A stretch of 64,000 nt of DNA from Variovorax sp. EL159 (GTDB lineage: Bacteria > Pseudomonadota > Gammaproteobacteria > Burkholderiales > Burkholderiaceae_C), in NCBI RefSeq assembly GCF_900100965.1, contig NZ_FMUJ01000003.1:937336-1001335 (forward strand), read 5' to 3'. Positions 16,772 to 27,251 of the stretch are shown here, piece by piece. The position numbers were made by a program, and so were the translations under genes. Under the pieces are notes generated by a model. The model was not told the origin of the DNA, made no database searches, and was given only the letters and a program-made list of their open reading frames with translations. The first letter of the stretch is position 1, and every line of letters begins with the position of its first letter.

Positions 16772-18466
16772 ATGGACACCAAACCGATCCAGATCAACCG
16801 CCGCAGCGCCAACATCGTCGAAGGCAAGAGCCGCGCGCCCAACCGCTCGATGTTCTACGCCATGGGCTACGAAGAGAGCGACTTCAAGAAGCCGATGGTC
16901 GGCGTGGCCAATGGCCACAGCACCATCACGCCTTGCAACTCGGGCCTGCAGAAGCTGGCCGACGCGGCCATCGCGGGCATCGAGGAAGCCGGCGGCAACG
17001 CGCAGGTGTTCGGCACGCCCACCATTTCCGATGGCATGGCGATGGGCACCGAAGGCATGAAGTACTCGCTGGTGAGCCGCGAAGTCATTTCGGACTGCAT
17101 CGAAACCTGCGTCGGCGGCCAGTGGATGGACGGCGTGCTGGTGGTCGGTGGCTGCGACAAGAACATGCCCGGCGGCCTGATGGGCATGCTGCGCGCCAAC
17201 GTGCCGGCCATCTACGTGTATGGCGGCACCATCCTCCCCGGCAAGTACAAGGGGCAAGACCTGAACATCGTCAGCGTGTTCGAAGCCGTGGGCCAGAACG
17301 CCGCCGGCAACATGAGCGACGAAGACCTGCACGAGATCGAGAAGCGCGCCATTCCCGGCACCGGCTCGTGCGGCGGCATGTACACGGCCAACACGATGAG
17401 CTCGGCATTCGAGGCGCTCGGCATCTCGCTGCCCTACTCGTCGACCATGGCGAACCCGCACGACGAGAAAGCCAACTCGGCCAAGGAATCGGCCAAGGTG
17501 CTGATCGAGGCGATCAAGAAAGACCTGAAGCCGCGCGACATCGTGACCAAGAAGGCCATCGAGAACGCCGTGGCGGTCATCATGGCCACGGGCGGCTCGA
17601 CCAACGCGGTGCTGCACTTCCTGGCGATCGCGCACGCGGCCGGCGTGGACTGGTCCATCGACGACTTCGAGCGCATGCGCAAGAAGGTGCCGGTGCTGTG
17701 CGACCTGAAGCCCTCGGGCAAGTACCTGGCGGTCGACCTGCATCAGGCCGGCGGCATTCCGCAAGTCATGAAGGTGCTGCTGAACGCGGGCCTGCTGCAT
17801 GGCGACTGCATCACCATCAGCGGCCAGACGATTGCCGAAGTGCTGAAGGACGTGCCCGATGTGCCGCGCGCCGACCAGGACGTGATCCGCCCGATCGACA
17901 AGCCGATGTACGACGAAGGCCACCTGGCCATCCTGAAGGGCAACTTGTCGCCTGAAGGCGCAGTCGCCAAGATCACGGGCCTGAAGAACCCGGTCATCAC
18001 CGGCCCGGCGCGCGTGTTCGACGACGAGCAGTCGGCGCTCAAGGCCATCCTGGACGGCAAGATCGTGGCCGGCGACGTGATGGTACTGCGCTACCTCGGC
18101 CCCAAGGGCGGCCCAGGCATGCCCGAAATGCTGGCACCCACCGGTGCGCTGATCGGCGCGGGCCTCGGCGAAAGCGTGGGCCTCATCACCGACGGCCGCT
18201 TCTCGGGCGGCACCTGGGGCATGGTGGTCGGCCACGTCGCGCCCGAAGCGGCAGCCGGCGGCACCATCGCATTCGTGAACGAAGGCGACTCGATCACCAT
18301 CGACGCACACAAGCTGGTGCTCGAACTCAACGTGCCCGAAGCCGAACTGGCCAAGCGTCGCGAAGGCTGGAAGGCCCCGGCGCCGCGCTACACGCGTGGC
18401 GTGCAGGCGAAGTTCGCGTTCAACGCATCGAGCGCCAGCTCGGGCGCTGTGCTCGACAAGTTCTGA
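16772..18466 (+). CDS. ilvD: Dihydroxy-acid dehydratase
   Basis: This 564-residue enzyme dehydrates 2,3-dihydroxy-isovalerate and -methylvalerate in valine, leucine and isoleucine synthesis. The three cysteines expected to hold the Fe-S cluster are Cys55 (TPCNSGL), Cys128 ([10 protein letters not shown], with neighbouring Lys130) and Cys200 ([12 protein letters not shown]). The C-terminal signature [18 protein letters not shown] is present. It is the shorter form of the family; E. coli IlvD is about 616 residues. The related aldonic-acid dehydratases share these motifs, but the overall sequence reads as IlvD. It is a single gene, divergent from a LysR regulator. Confidence 0.95.
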   Translation: MDTKPIQINRRSANIVEGKSRAPNRSMFYAMGYEESDFKKPMVGVANGHSTITPCNSGLQKLADAAIAGIEEAGGNAQVFGTPTISDGMAMGTEGMKYSLVSREVISDCIETCVGGQWMDGVLVVGGCDKNMPGGLMGMLRANVPAIYVYGGTILPGKYKGQDLNIVSVFEAVGQNAAGNMSDEDLHEIEKRAIPGTGSCGGMYTANTMSSAFEALGISLPYSSTMANPHDEKANSAKESAKVLIEAIKKDLKPRDIVTKKAIENAVAVIMATGGSTNAVLHFLAIAHAAGVDWSIDDFERMRKKVPVLCDLKPSGKYLAVDLHQAGGIPQVMKVLLNAGLLHGDCITISGQTIAEVLKDVPDVPRADQDVIRPIDKPMYDEGHLAILKGNLSPEGAVAKITGLKNPVITGPARVFDDEQSALKAILDGKIVAGDVMVLRYLGPKGGPGMPEMLAPTGALIGAGLGESVGLITDGRFSGGTWGMVVGHVAPEAAAGGTIAFVNEGDSITIDAHKLVLELNVPEAELAKRREGWKAPAPRYTRGVQAKFAFNASSASSGAVLDKF

Positions 18467-18476
18467 TCCTTCGGGA

Positions 18477-18513
18477 AACACCGAGGAACCGGCTTTGCCG
18501 GGCCTCTGGTGTT
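18477..18513. terminator. Hairpin after ilvD, possibly part of a dispersed repeat
   Basis: AACACC-GAGG-AA-CCGGC-TTT-GCCGG-G-CCTC-T-GGTGTT folds into a long, nearly continuous stem 11 bp after the ilvD stop. No T-run follows, so intrinsic termination is doubtful. The following stretch to about 18570 has CCCCCGGTAGGGGG and a tail resembling intergenic repeats common in Comamonadaceae genomes. Confidence 0.45.
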
Positions 18514-18574
18514 GCCCCCGGTAGGGGGTTGGAAAAGTGACACGAAGTGCACGCAGCTTGGGGGCGAGCCTTGT

Positions 18575-19396
18575 CTACCCCATCATCCACGCGCCGTAGC
18601 CGAAGGCCAGGAACCCGAGGCCAACGATCGCGAGGATGCTGCGGAACTGGAAATCCGTCGCCGGTGGCAGGCTCTGCACGATGAAGTGCAGCATGGCCCC
18701 GGCGCCGATGGTCATGAAGCCCGCACCTAACTGCTTCGCCAAGCTCGGATCGGGATAGAAGAACACGAGCGCGAAGCCCGCGAGAAACACGAAGTTCGCG
18801 AGCACGGTGCCGCGCGTGCGCCAGCGTTGCTGTGCCGGCGTAGGGTCGCGCGTTGCCCGAAGCCCATCCTGGTGCCGGCTTTCCCTGACCGCCATGCCGG
18901 TGAAGAACAGGCCGAACATCGTCGGAAATCCGCCGAAGATGCCCAGCCCCCAGACGATGCCCCACATGTTCTGGAAATCGGCCACCAACGCCTGCGCCGG
19001 GTCGGCCTTGCTGTAACGCACCTCGACCGGGTCGCCCCACTCCTTGTCGCCAAGGCCACCGCCCAGCCCCTTGACGCGACGCTTCAATCCATCGGATGCG
19101 GTGTATTCGACGATGGGTGCACGCGTGACGATGGTGCGGCCGTTGCTGTCCTTGCTGCGTTCTTCCACGAACTCGACCAGGCTGCCCTGCACGCTGGCCG
19201 TGCCGGCAATCGACTGGTAGCGGTGCCAGCCGACCGTGACCGCACCGTACAGGCCCGCGCAGCCGATCAGCAGCGCACCGACGCCGACACCCCAGAAGAA
19301 AGTCTTGAGCCACCCCACGAGCCCGCCGATGGCCGGCCCGACCAGCAGCGAAAGTCCGAAGACGAGCAGTGCACGGGTAGTGGCCTGGTCATCCAT
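18575..19396 (-). CDS. DUF3592-like membrane protein
   Basis: The 273-residue protein has two N-terminal transmembrane segments (about 8-27 and 33-53), a soluble extracytoplasmic-type domain (about 60-135, with SLVEFVEERSKDSNGRTIVTRAPIVEYTASDG), a third segment at 150-170 and two more near the C-terminus. The soluble part, ending DPVEVRYSKADPAQALV, matches the DUF3592 pattern. A strong ribosome-binding site (AAGGAGG) precedes ATG 19396. Function is unknown. The small Trp-rich protein gene lies 60 bp upstream on the same strand. Confidence 0.8.
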   Translation of the reverse strand: MDDQATTRALLVFGLSLLVGPAIGGLVGWLKTFFWGVGVGALLIGCAGLYGAVTVGWHRYQSIAGTASVQGSLVEFVEERSKDSNGRTIVTRAPIVEYTASDGLKRRVKGLGGGLGDKEWGDPVEVRYSKADPAQALVADFQNMWGIVWGLGIFGGFPTMFGLFFTGMAVRESRHQDGLRATRDPTPAQQRWRTRGTVLANFVFLAGFALVFFYPDPSLAKQLGAGFMTIGAGAMLHFIVQSLPPATDFQFRSILAIVGLGFLAFGYGAWMMG

Positions 19397-19456
19397 GGCG
19401 CACCTCCTTTCGGCATGGGGCGCGGGTCTGTCAGGCCGGAAGCGGCAGTGCCGCGC

Positions 19457-19711
19457 TCAGCGGCGCGGGGGCTGGCCGTTGCTGGTCTTCATGCCCATGT
19501 TGGTCTTCTGACGGTCGATGCGTGCCTGCCTGCGCTTTGCTTCCCGCTCCATCACCTTGCGCTTGGTGTAGCCCGACGAATCGGCCCAGGCCCACCACGC
19601 GACGGCCATGGCGAACGGCGACAGCACGATCCACCAGCTCCAGCCGGCGACCATGCCGATTTCGAAGTACTTGAGGGCAATGCCCAGCAGGCCCAGCAGC
19701 AAAAACAACAT
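19457..19711 (-). CDS. Small Trp-rich membrane protein (TIGR04438-like)
   Basis: An 84-residue protein with two closely spaced hydrophobic segments (LFLLLGLLGIALKYFEIG and WWIVLSPFAMAVAWWAW), several tryptophans and a strongly basic tail (KRKVMEREAKRRQARIDRQK). This arrangement is the Burkholderiales small Trp-rich protein family. Its function is not known. It precedes the DUF3592-like gene on the same strand. Confidence 0.85.
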   Translation of the reverse strand: MLFLLLGLLGIALKYFEIGMVAGWSWWIVLSPFAMAVAWWAWADSSGYTKRKVMEREAKRRQARIDRQKTNMGMKTSNGQPPRR

Positions 19712-19817
19712 CGCGAATCCCCCGGGGTTTGTGGCAACGCATCCGGGCGCCAGTGCACGGCGCTACCTACAATCGCGTTGCATCGAATGTAACTCAGCCC
19801 TTACGAAATACATCCCC

Positions 19818-20123
19818 ATGAAAAGAGTCCTATTGTTGGTCGCCCTGGGCCTCGGCGTTGCGGCCCCCGCCTTCGCCGATCTCGCCCTGGCCACCTCGAA
19901 GAACTGCATGAGCTGCCACGCGGTCGAGCGCAAGGTGCTCGGGCCATCGTTCAAGGACGTGGCCGCGAAGTACAAGGACGACAAGGGCGCCGTCGACACG
20001 CTCGCCGCCAAGATCATGAAGGGCGGCTCCGGCGTGTGGGGCCCGGTGCCGATGCCGGCGAACAACCAGGTCAGCGAAGCGGATGCGAAGAAGCTGGCGG
20101 CCTGGGTGCTGTCGACGAAGTAA
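19818..20123 (+). CDS. Class I c-type cytochrome (c551/c552 type)
   Basis: A 101-residue periplasmic monoheme cytochrome. The signal peptide (MKRVLLLVALGLGVAAPAFA, cleavage near residue 20) is followed by CMSCH (Cys30, Cys33, His34) for heme attachment and Met79 in PVPMPANNQ as sixth ligand. The size and the PMPANNQVSEADAKKLAAWVL end match small electron-transfer cytochromes such as c551/c552. It stands alone, convergent with the LapA-domain gene; the electron partners are not visible. Confidence 0.93.
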   Translation: MKRVLLLVALGLGVAAPAFADLALATSKNCMSCHAVERKVLGPSFKDVAAKYKDDKGAVDTLAAKIMKGGSGVWGPVPMPANNQVSEADAKKLAAWVLSTK

Positions 20124-20132
20124 TAACCCGCA

Positions 20133-20633
20133 TCAACCCTGCGGGTTGATGTCCACCGGCAGCGGCCGGCGCTCGATGCGGTCTTCGAGCTGGCCGATGT
20201 GCGCGGCCACGGTGTTGTCGGTCTGGTCCGAGCGCAAGCGGACCGCCGCTTCAAGCTGATCCATGCGCGCCAGCAGCGCCGTGTGACGGTCTGCGTTGTG
20301 CGCCATGTGTTTGTTCTCCTGCGCTTCGAGGAAGTTGCGCAACTCGGTGAAGCGCGAGGCCTCGGCCTTGTCGGCAAGGTCGCGCTGGACCTGCATTTCC
20401 TTCGTGTGGCGCTTGGTGTCGAGCAGCACCGAGCTGTGCAGGTACAGCACATAAACCAGGAAGAAAGCGGCAAGCACGCCGGTAAGCCCCAGCATGATCA
20501 GCCCCAGCGGCGCCGAGACGGTCATGAAGCCGAGCCACACATCGGTGGGTGCCGACAGCGTTCCCCAGTTCAGGGCAGCAAGTGCCGCGATCAGCAGCAC
20601 GATGACGAACAGGAAAGCGGATCTCACGCCCAT
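20133..20633 (-). CDS. LapA-domain (DUF1049) membrane protein with coiled-coil tail
   Basis: This 166-residue protein has two transmembrane segments (about 4-22 and 40-63) around ALNWGTLSAPTDVWLGFMTVSAPLGL, the pattern of LapA/DUF1049 proteins. A charged helical cytoplasmic region (about 75-145, AEASRFTELRNFLEAQENKH) likely forms a coiled coil. The ATG at 20633 is chosen because AAGGAGG lies five bases upstream; a frame open ten codons earlier has no such site. LapA takes part in LPS assembly in E. coli; a role here is not shown by sequence. Confidence 0.78.
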   Translation of the reverse strand: MGVRSAFLFVIVLLIAALAALNWGTLSAPTDVWLGFMTVSAPLGLIMLGLTGVLAAFFLVYVLYLHSSVLLDTKRHTKEMQVQRDLADKAEASRFTELRNFLEAQENKHMAHNADRHTALLARMDQLEAAVRLRSDQTDNTVAAHIGQLEDRIERRPLPVDINPQG

Positions 20634-20776
20634 GGGGGCCTCCTTCGGAAAGATCGAACACATCGGAAACTCCCGCGCGCGTCGAGGCGCGCGGTGACTG
20701 CGATGGTTTTACCTCACTGAAGAGGCCTCTTCGGCGCAGATGGCCGCACAAACGGCCATGTCCTACAGAGGGCGGA

Positions 20777-22774
<1,998 letters not shown>

Positions 22775-22919
22775 TCTCATGTCTCCTGGATGGATGCGGC
22801 CGTAATGTCGGCGGGCCCACTTACGGGCTACTGACGGCCCGATGTTAGTTCGCGGGGTTATCACGAGTACGACACGGGGGCACCCCTAGAATCGCCGGTC
22901 TTCCACGAACCTCCACCCG

Positions 22920-23555
22920 ATGTCCGCGCCCGATCCTTTCGACCCTCTGAACCCGCCCGCCCCCCGGACCATGCCGATGGGGCCGCTGCCCCGGCTGATC
23001 TTTGCGAGCCGCTGGCTGCAACTGCCCCTGTACCTGGGCCTGATCGTGGCGCAGGCGGTGTACGTGGTGCACTTCCTGGTCGAGCTGCTGCACCTGGTCG
23101 AAGCCGCGTTCGGCAGCCAGACCGCGCTGCAGGCCCTGATCACCAGCATCGGCTACAAGACGACCGCGCCGGTCGGCGCGCTCAACGAGACGGTGATCAT
23201 GCTGGTGGTGCTGGCACTGATCGACGTGGTGATGATCTCCAACCTGCTGATCATGGTGATCGTGGGCGGCTACGAGACCTTCGTGAGCCGCATGAACCTC
23301 GAAGGCCACCGCGACCAGCCCGAGTGGCTGAGCCACGTGAACGCCTCGGTGCTCAAGGTGAAGCTGGCCACCGCCATCATCGGCATCAGCTCGATCCACC
23401 TGCTCAAGACCTTCATCAACGCGGACAACTACACCGACCGCGTGCTGATTGCGCAGACGGTGATCCACATCGCCTTCCTGCTCTCGGCGATGGCCATCGC
23501 CTATACCGACAAGCTGATGACGGCGAACGCGGCGCAAGGCGGCGCCCCTCACTGA
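22920..23555 (+). CDS. UPF0114 (TIGR00645, YqhA-like) membrane protein
   Basis: The 211-residue protein has three to four transmembrane segments and the family markers RLIFASRWLQLPLYLGLI, LIDVVMISNLLIMVIVGGYE and TFVSRMNLEGHRDQPEWL. The last of these, followed by KVKLATAIIGISSIHLLKTFI, is characteristic of UPF0114. Function is unknown in all species. The N-terminal Pro-rich leader (about 20 residues) is longer than in E. coli YqhA. Confidence 0.92.
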   Translation: MSAPDPFDPLNPPAPRTMPMGPLPRLIFASRWLQLPLYLGLIVAQAVYVVHFLVELLHLVEAAFGSQTALQALITSIGYKTTAPVGALNETVIMLVVLALIDVVMISNLLIMVIVGGYETFVSRMNLEGHRDQPEWLSHVNASVLKVKLATAIIGISSIHLLKTFINADNYTDRVLIAQTVIHIAFLLSAMAIAYTDKLMTANAAQGGAPH

Positions 23556-23594
23556 TCCTTCGGCGGCGGGCGACGCGCCTGCCGCTTCGCCTGC

Positions 23595-24512
23595 CTATCC
23601 TGCGTGCGGCAGGTCCCACGCAGGCATTTCGGTGAAGCGCTCGGCCAGAAAGTCGAGCATGGTGCGCAGCGTGGCCGGCATGTGTTTGCGCGAGGCGTAG
23701 ACGGCATACATGCCCACCACCTGCGGCTCGAAATCGGTGAAGAGCGGCACCAGTTCCCCGGCCTGAACCAGCTCCGACGTCAGGTAGGTCGGCAGCATCG
23801 CGATACCCGCCCCCGACCGCGCCAGGTACATCAGGCTGGCCGCATCGTTGGTCGACACGTTGCCACCCACGGCCACGGACACCGGCTCCCCATCTTCCTT
23901 GCGCGTGAAATTCCAGAGGCTGCGCCCGAAGTAGGAATGCGTGAGGCAGTTGCGCTGGGCCAGCTCTTCCACCCGCAGCGGCTTGCCATGCTCCTGCAGA
24001 TACGCCGGTGATGCGCAGACCACCGAGCGGCACACGGTGAGCCGTCGTGCGATCAGGTTGGGATCGATCTCGACCGCGACGCGGATGGCCAGGTCGATGC
24101 GCTCGTCCACCAGGTTCACGGCGCGGTCCAGCAGCACAAGGTCGACCGCCACACCCGGATAGAGCCGCACATAGTCGGCCACCGCATCGGCCAGCTGCGC
24201 CTGCGCGAACGAGGTGCTGGCGGTAATGCGCAACTGGCCGCGCGGCGCCTCGGCCGGATGGCGCACCGCAGCCTGCATGTCGCCCGTCAACTCCAGCACC
24301 TGGCGACAACGCGGCAGCAGCTCTTCGCCCGCGGCCGTGAGGCTCAGGCGGCGCGTCGTGCGGTGCAGCAGGCGCGCGCCGGTCCATTGCTCCAGTTCGG
24401 CCACATAGCGCGTGACCACGGGGCGGGACATGTCGAGCTTGTCGGCCGCGGCCGAGAGGCTGCCCGAATCCACCACGTTCACGAACACCCGCATTGCGTT
24501 CAATCGATCCAT
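23595..24512 (-). CDS. LysR-family transcriptional regulator
   Basis: This 305-residue LysR protein has helix-turn-helix residues 1-60 (MDRLNAMRVFVNVVDSGSL, AAADKLDMSRPVVTRYVAEL) and an effector domain with NFTRKEDGEPVSVAVGGNVSTND. The start is placed at the MDRLNAM codon because the family begins there. It is divergent from the NAD(P)-binding oxidoreductase gene, with a palindromic AT-rich stretch between. The closest known subgroup is again CrgA-like. Confidence 0.92.
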   Translation of the reverse strand: MDRLNAMRVFVNVVDSGSLSAAADKLDMSRPVVTRYVAELEQWTGARLLHRTTRRLSLTAAGEELLPRCRQVLELTGDMQAAVRHPAEAPRGQLRITASTSFAQAQLADAVADYVRLYPGVAVDLVLLDRAVNLVDERIDLAIRVAVEIDPNLIARRLTVCRSVVCASPAYLQEHGKPLRVEELAQRNCLTHSYFGRSLWNFTRKEDGEPVSVAVGGNVSTNDAASLMYLARSGAGIAMLPTYLTSELVQAGELVPLFTDFEPQVVGMYAVYASRKHMPATLRTMLDFLAERFTEMPAWDLPHAG

Positions 24513-24530
24513 ATGAACGATTTTAGAAAT

Positions 24531-24566
24531 AAAGAAACGCGCAATTCGAGGTATTTCTTTCGAAAG
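24531..24566. promoter_or_regulatory. Palindromic operator candidate between LysR and oxidoreductase genes
   Basis: AAAGAAA (24531-24537) and TTTCTTT (24554-24560) are inverted arms 16 bp apart, and CTTTCGAAAG (24557-24566) is a perfect 10-bp palindrome. The region is AT-rich and sits 19-54 bp from the LysR start, suggesting a LysR binding region controlling both genes. Confidence 0.45.
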
Positions 24567-24619
24567 CAGAAACCTAAGATGCGGCTCATCCCTTCCCAAC
24601 TTTTTGACTGGAGTCCCTC

Positions 24620-25237
24620 ATGAGCCACATCGCCATCATCGGTGCCACCGGACGCGCCGGCGGCCGCCTTCTCGAAGAAGCGCTGCGTCGCGGCCACACC
24701 GTCACCGCCATCGCCCGCAAGGCCAGCGAGAAGCTGTCGGGTCGCGCCAACGTGAAAGCCGTCGACCTCGACGTGCTCGACGCACCCGCGCTTGAAAAGG
24801 CACTGGCCGGCCACGACGCCGTGTTCAGCGCCGCGCACTTCGCCACCGTGCCGCCCGCAGCCGTCATCGGTCCGGTCAAGCGCGCGGGCGTCAAGCGCCT
24901 GCTGGTGGTCGGTGGTGCCGGCAGCCTGTTCGCGGCGCCGGGCCTCAAGGTGATCGACACGCCGAACTTCCCCGATGCGTACCGCGCCGAAGCCTCGGCC
25001 GGTGGCGTGTTTCTCGATGCGCTGCGCAACGAGAAGGAACTCGACTGGACCTTCCTGTCGCCCTCCGCCGAATTCGTCGAAGGCGAGCGCACCGGCAAGT
25101 TCCGCCTGGGCAAGGACGACCTGCTGGTGAGCGCCGAAGGCCGCAGCTGGATCACCTTCGAGGACTACGCGATCGCGTTCATCGACGAGCTGGAAAAGCC
25201 CGCGCACTCCCGCCAGCGCTACACCATCGGCTACTGA
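24620..25237 (+). CDS. NAD(P)-binding oxidoreductase (NmrA-like atypical SDR)
   Basis: This 205-residue Rossmann protein starts HIAIIGATGRAGGRLLEEAL, the GxTGxxG cofactor motif of atypical SDRs, and continues with AIARKASEKL, KRLLVVGGAGSLF and DWTFLSPSAEFVEGERTG. The size and the end RQRYTIGY fit YwnB/YesF-like NAD(P)H-binding proteins. It is divergent from a LysR gene that likely controls it and is followed 12 bp later by a strong bidirectional terminator. The substrate is unknown. Confidence 0.88.
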   Translation: MSHIAIIGATGRAGGRLLEEALRRGHTVTAIARKASEKLSGRANVKAVDLDVLDAPALEKALAGHDAVFSAAHFATVPPAAVIGPVKRAGVKRLLVVGGAGSLFAAPGLKVIDTPNFPDAYRAEASAGGVFLDALRNEKELDWTFLSPSAEFVEGERTGKFRLGKDDLLVSAEGRSWITFEDYAIAFIDELEKPAHSRQRYTIGY

Positions 25238-25249
25238 TCGGCCGGCAAC

Positions 25250-25281
25250 AAAAAAAGGACCCTCGCGGGTCCTTTTCTTTT
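25250..25281. terminator. Bidirectional intrinsic terminator between oxidoreductase gene and fumC
   Basis: AAAAGGACCC-TCGC-GGGTCCTTTT with an A-run on its left and TTTTCTTTTT on its right. It serves both the oxidoreductase gene (plus strand) and fumC (minus strand), which converge here. Confidence 0.92.
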
Positions 25282-25297
25282 TCAGGGGTGCTTCGAC

Positions 25298-26695
25298 TCA
25301 ACGGCCGGTCATGTTCTCCGGTACCACCCACTGGTCGAACTGCTCGGCCGTCAGGTGCCCCGAGGCAATCGCCGCGTCGCGCAGGCTCGTGCCTTCCTTG
25401 TGCGCCTTCTTCGCGATGTAGGCCGACTTGTCGTAGCCGATGTGCGTGTTCAGCGCCGTCACCAGCATCAACGAACGCTGGACCAACTCGGTGATGCGCT
25501 CGCGGTTCGGCTTGATGCCCACCGCGCAGTGGTCGTTGAAGCTCACCATGCCGTCGGCCAGGAGGCGAACGCTCTGCAGGAAGTTGTGCGCGACCATCGG
25601 GCGGAACACGTTCAGCTCGAAGTTGCCCGAGGCGCCGCCGATGTTGATGGCGACGTCGTTGCCGAACACCTGCGCGGCCAGCATCGTGACGGCTTCGCTC
25701 TGGGTCGGGTTGACCTTGCCCGGCATGATCGACGAGCCGGGTTCGTTCTCGGGAATGCTCAGCTCGCCAATGCCGCTGCGCGGGCCGCTCGCGAGCCAGC
25801 GCACGTCGTTGGCGATCTTGTTCATGCTGGCCGCCAGCGTCTTCAGCGCGCCGTGCGCATGCACCAGCGCATCGACGCTGGCCATGGCTTCGAACTTGTT
25901 CGGCGCAGTCACGAAAGGCAGGCCCGTGAGCTTCGCCAGTTCGGCCGCCACCTGCACCGCGTAGCCCTTGGGCGCATTGAGGCCGGTGCCGACGGCCGTG
26001 CCGCCCAGCGCCAGTTCGCACAGGTGCGGCAGCGCGGCGCGCACGTGGGCCTCGCCGTGCGCCAGTTGCGCCACGTAGCCCGAGAACTCCTGGCCCAGCG
26101 TGAGCGGCGTGGCATCTTGCAGGTGGGTGCGGCCGATCTTCACGATGTCGGCGAAGTCCTTCGACTTCTGCTCCAGCGTGCCACGCAGCTTGGCGATGGC
26201 CGGCAGCAGCTTGTGCGTGATGGCCTCGACGGCGGCCACATGCATGGCCGTGGGGAACACGTCGTTGCTCGACTGGCTGCGGTTGACGTCGTCGTTCGGG
26301 TGCACCAGGCGCCCTTCCCCGCGCTCGCCGCCCAGCAGCTCGCTGGCGCGGTTGGCCAGCACTTCGTTGACGTTCATGTTGCTCTGCGTGCCCGAGCCGG
26401 TCTGCCAGACCACCAGCGGGAACTCGCCCGGGTGCTTGCCGGCAATGACTTCGTCGGCGGCGGCCACGATGGCGTGCGTCTTCTTCGCGTCCTGCAGGCC
26501 CAGCGCATGGTTGACCACGGCCGACGCGCGCTTGACCTGTGCCAGCGCCTTGATGATCTCGCGCGGCTGCTGCTCGCCGGAGATGTCGAAGTTCTGCAGC
26601 GAGCGCTGCGTTTGCGCGCCCCACAGCTTGTCGGCCGGCACGTCGATCGGTCCGAAGGTGTCGCGCTCGGCACGGGTCTTGGGGGAAGTCGTCAT
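25298..26695 (-). CDS. fumC: Fumarate hydratase, class II
   Basis: The 465-residue Fe-independent fumarase interconverts fumarate and malate. It has the superfamily signature [11 protein letters not shown], the [14 protein letters not shown] loop, [14 protein letters not shown] with the B-site residues, and [22 protein letters not shown] 26695 is chosen from GGAG seven bases before it and from alignment with FumC starts; an open frame extends 18 codons further without a site. A class I fumarase is also encoded 4 kb away. Confidence 0.97.
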   Translation of the reverse strand: MTTSPKTRAERDTFGPIDVPADKLWGAQTQRSLQNFDISGEQQPREIIKALAQVKRASAVVNHALGLQDAKKTHAIVAAADEVIAGKHPGEFPLVVWQTGSGTQSNMNVNEVLANRASELLGGERGEGRLVHPNDDVNRSQSSNDVFPTAMHVAAVEAITHKLLPAIAKLRGTLEQKSKDFADIVKIGRTHLQDATPLTLGQEFSGYVAQLAHGEAHVRAALPHLCELALGGTAVGTGLNAPKGYAVQVAAELAKLTGLPFVTAPNKFEAMASVDALVHAHGALKTLAASMNKIANDVRWLASGPRSGIGELSIPENEPGSSIMPGKVNPTQSEAVTMLAAQVFGNDVAINIGGASGNFELNVFRPMVAHNFLQSVRLLADGMVSFNDHCAVGIKPNRERITELVQRSLMLVTALNTHIGYDKSAYIAKKAHKEGTSLRDAAIASGHLTAEQFDQWVVPENMTGR

Positions 26696-26828
26696 GAAAA
26701 AAGCTCCGCAGTCTTGGGAAAAAATGCACCCGCTCGCCGGGCGCGGCACCGAGTATCGCCCCGATAAGAACAGCTCTCATCTGACGAGGACTTTGCCTCG
26801 GGTCCGACATCACCTTACGCCTGTCGGA

Positions 26829-26858
26829 TTGACAGACTTCATGTCAAAAAGTTATGAT
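26829..26858 (+). promoter_or_regulatory. Promoter of the proVWX leader with overlapping inverted repeat
   Basis: TTGACA (26829-26834), an 18-bp spacer and TATGAT (26853-26858) form a good sigma70-type promoter reading toward proV. The -35 hexamer is one arm of a perfect inverted repeat TTGACA-N7-TGTCAA (26829-26847), a likely repressor site. The start of transcription would fall near 26865, about 390 bases before the proV start codon. Confidence 0.6.
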
Positions 26859-26871
26859 CGAGAGCTTCCGA

Positions 26872-26997
26872 GGACCTATAAGTCATGTTGATGACGCTGT
26901 AGGTCCCGCCTGCACTACTCGCGGATCTCGAATCCCGTCGCGGTGCCAGGTTCATCCGCCGGGCCCAGCCCGGCAAACCGGCCGGATTTTTCCGGCC
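26872..26997 (+). ncRNA. Structured 5' leader upstream of proV (putative regulatory RNA)
   Basis: Within the 556-bp gap between fumC and proV, four stems follow the promoter in series: GGACCTA...TAGGTCC enclosing GTCA/TGAC (26872-26906); GCAC..CGCG / CGCG..GTGC (about 26912-26946); CCGGGC-CCA-GCCCGG (26959-26973); and GGCCGGA-TTTT-TCCGGCC (26980-26997). No known riboswitch class was recognised. The rest of the leader to 27251 shows no clear signal apart from AAGGAG before proV and a weak antisense frame. The stems are visible in sequence; regulation of the transporter is inferred. Confidence 0.4.
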
Positions 26998-27091
26998 CCA
27001 TTGCCACGTCACGCTCCTCCAGGCGGCGCCCCTCGACCAGGCCCGTCGCTCTGCGAATGAAGCATCCGGCGGGCACTGGTTTCGTCGCCAT
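26915..27091 (-). CDS. Possible small protein, antisense to the proV leader
   Basis: A 58-residue frame starting MATKPVPAGCFIRRATGL has GC-rich third positions like real genes of this genome, but its ribosome-binding site is weak and the product is unrecognised. It lies antisense to the leader of proV. It could be a genuine short protein or a chance frame. Confidence 0.25.
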   Translation of the reverse strand: MATKPVPAGCFIRRATGLVEGRRLEERDVAMGPEKSGRFAGLGPADEPGTATGFEIRE

Positions 27092-27251
27092 GTCGTCTTC
27101 AGTGCCTGTCGGCAGCCTTTGCGGCTCGCCGGGCCATTGCACGCGCATTCATCACGCGCTCTGTTCGGGCAGCCTCGCCGGCTGATGGCGTGGCCGTTGC
27201 CGCCCTGCGGGGCGGCGCCGTGTCCACCCTCACACAAGGAGCCCGCTGCGT

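Noticed and set aside
26872..26997. Guanidine, glycine or SAM/SAH riboswitch before proV
   Set aside because: The conserved cores of these classes as I know them are not present; only unspecific stems are seen.
26980..26997. GGCCGGA-TTTT-TCCGGCC as an intrinsic terminator
   Set aside because: The T-run is in the loop and none follows the stem, so it is treated as part of the leader structure.
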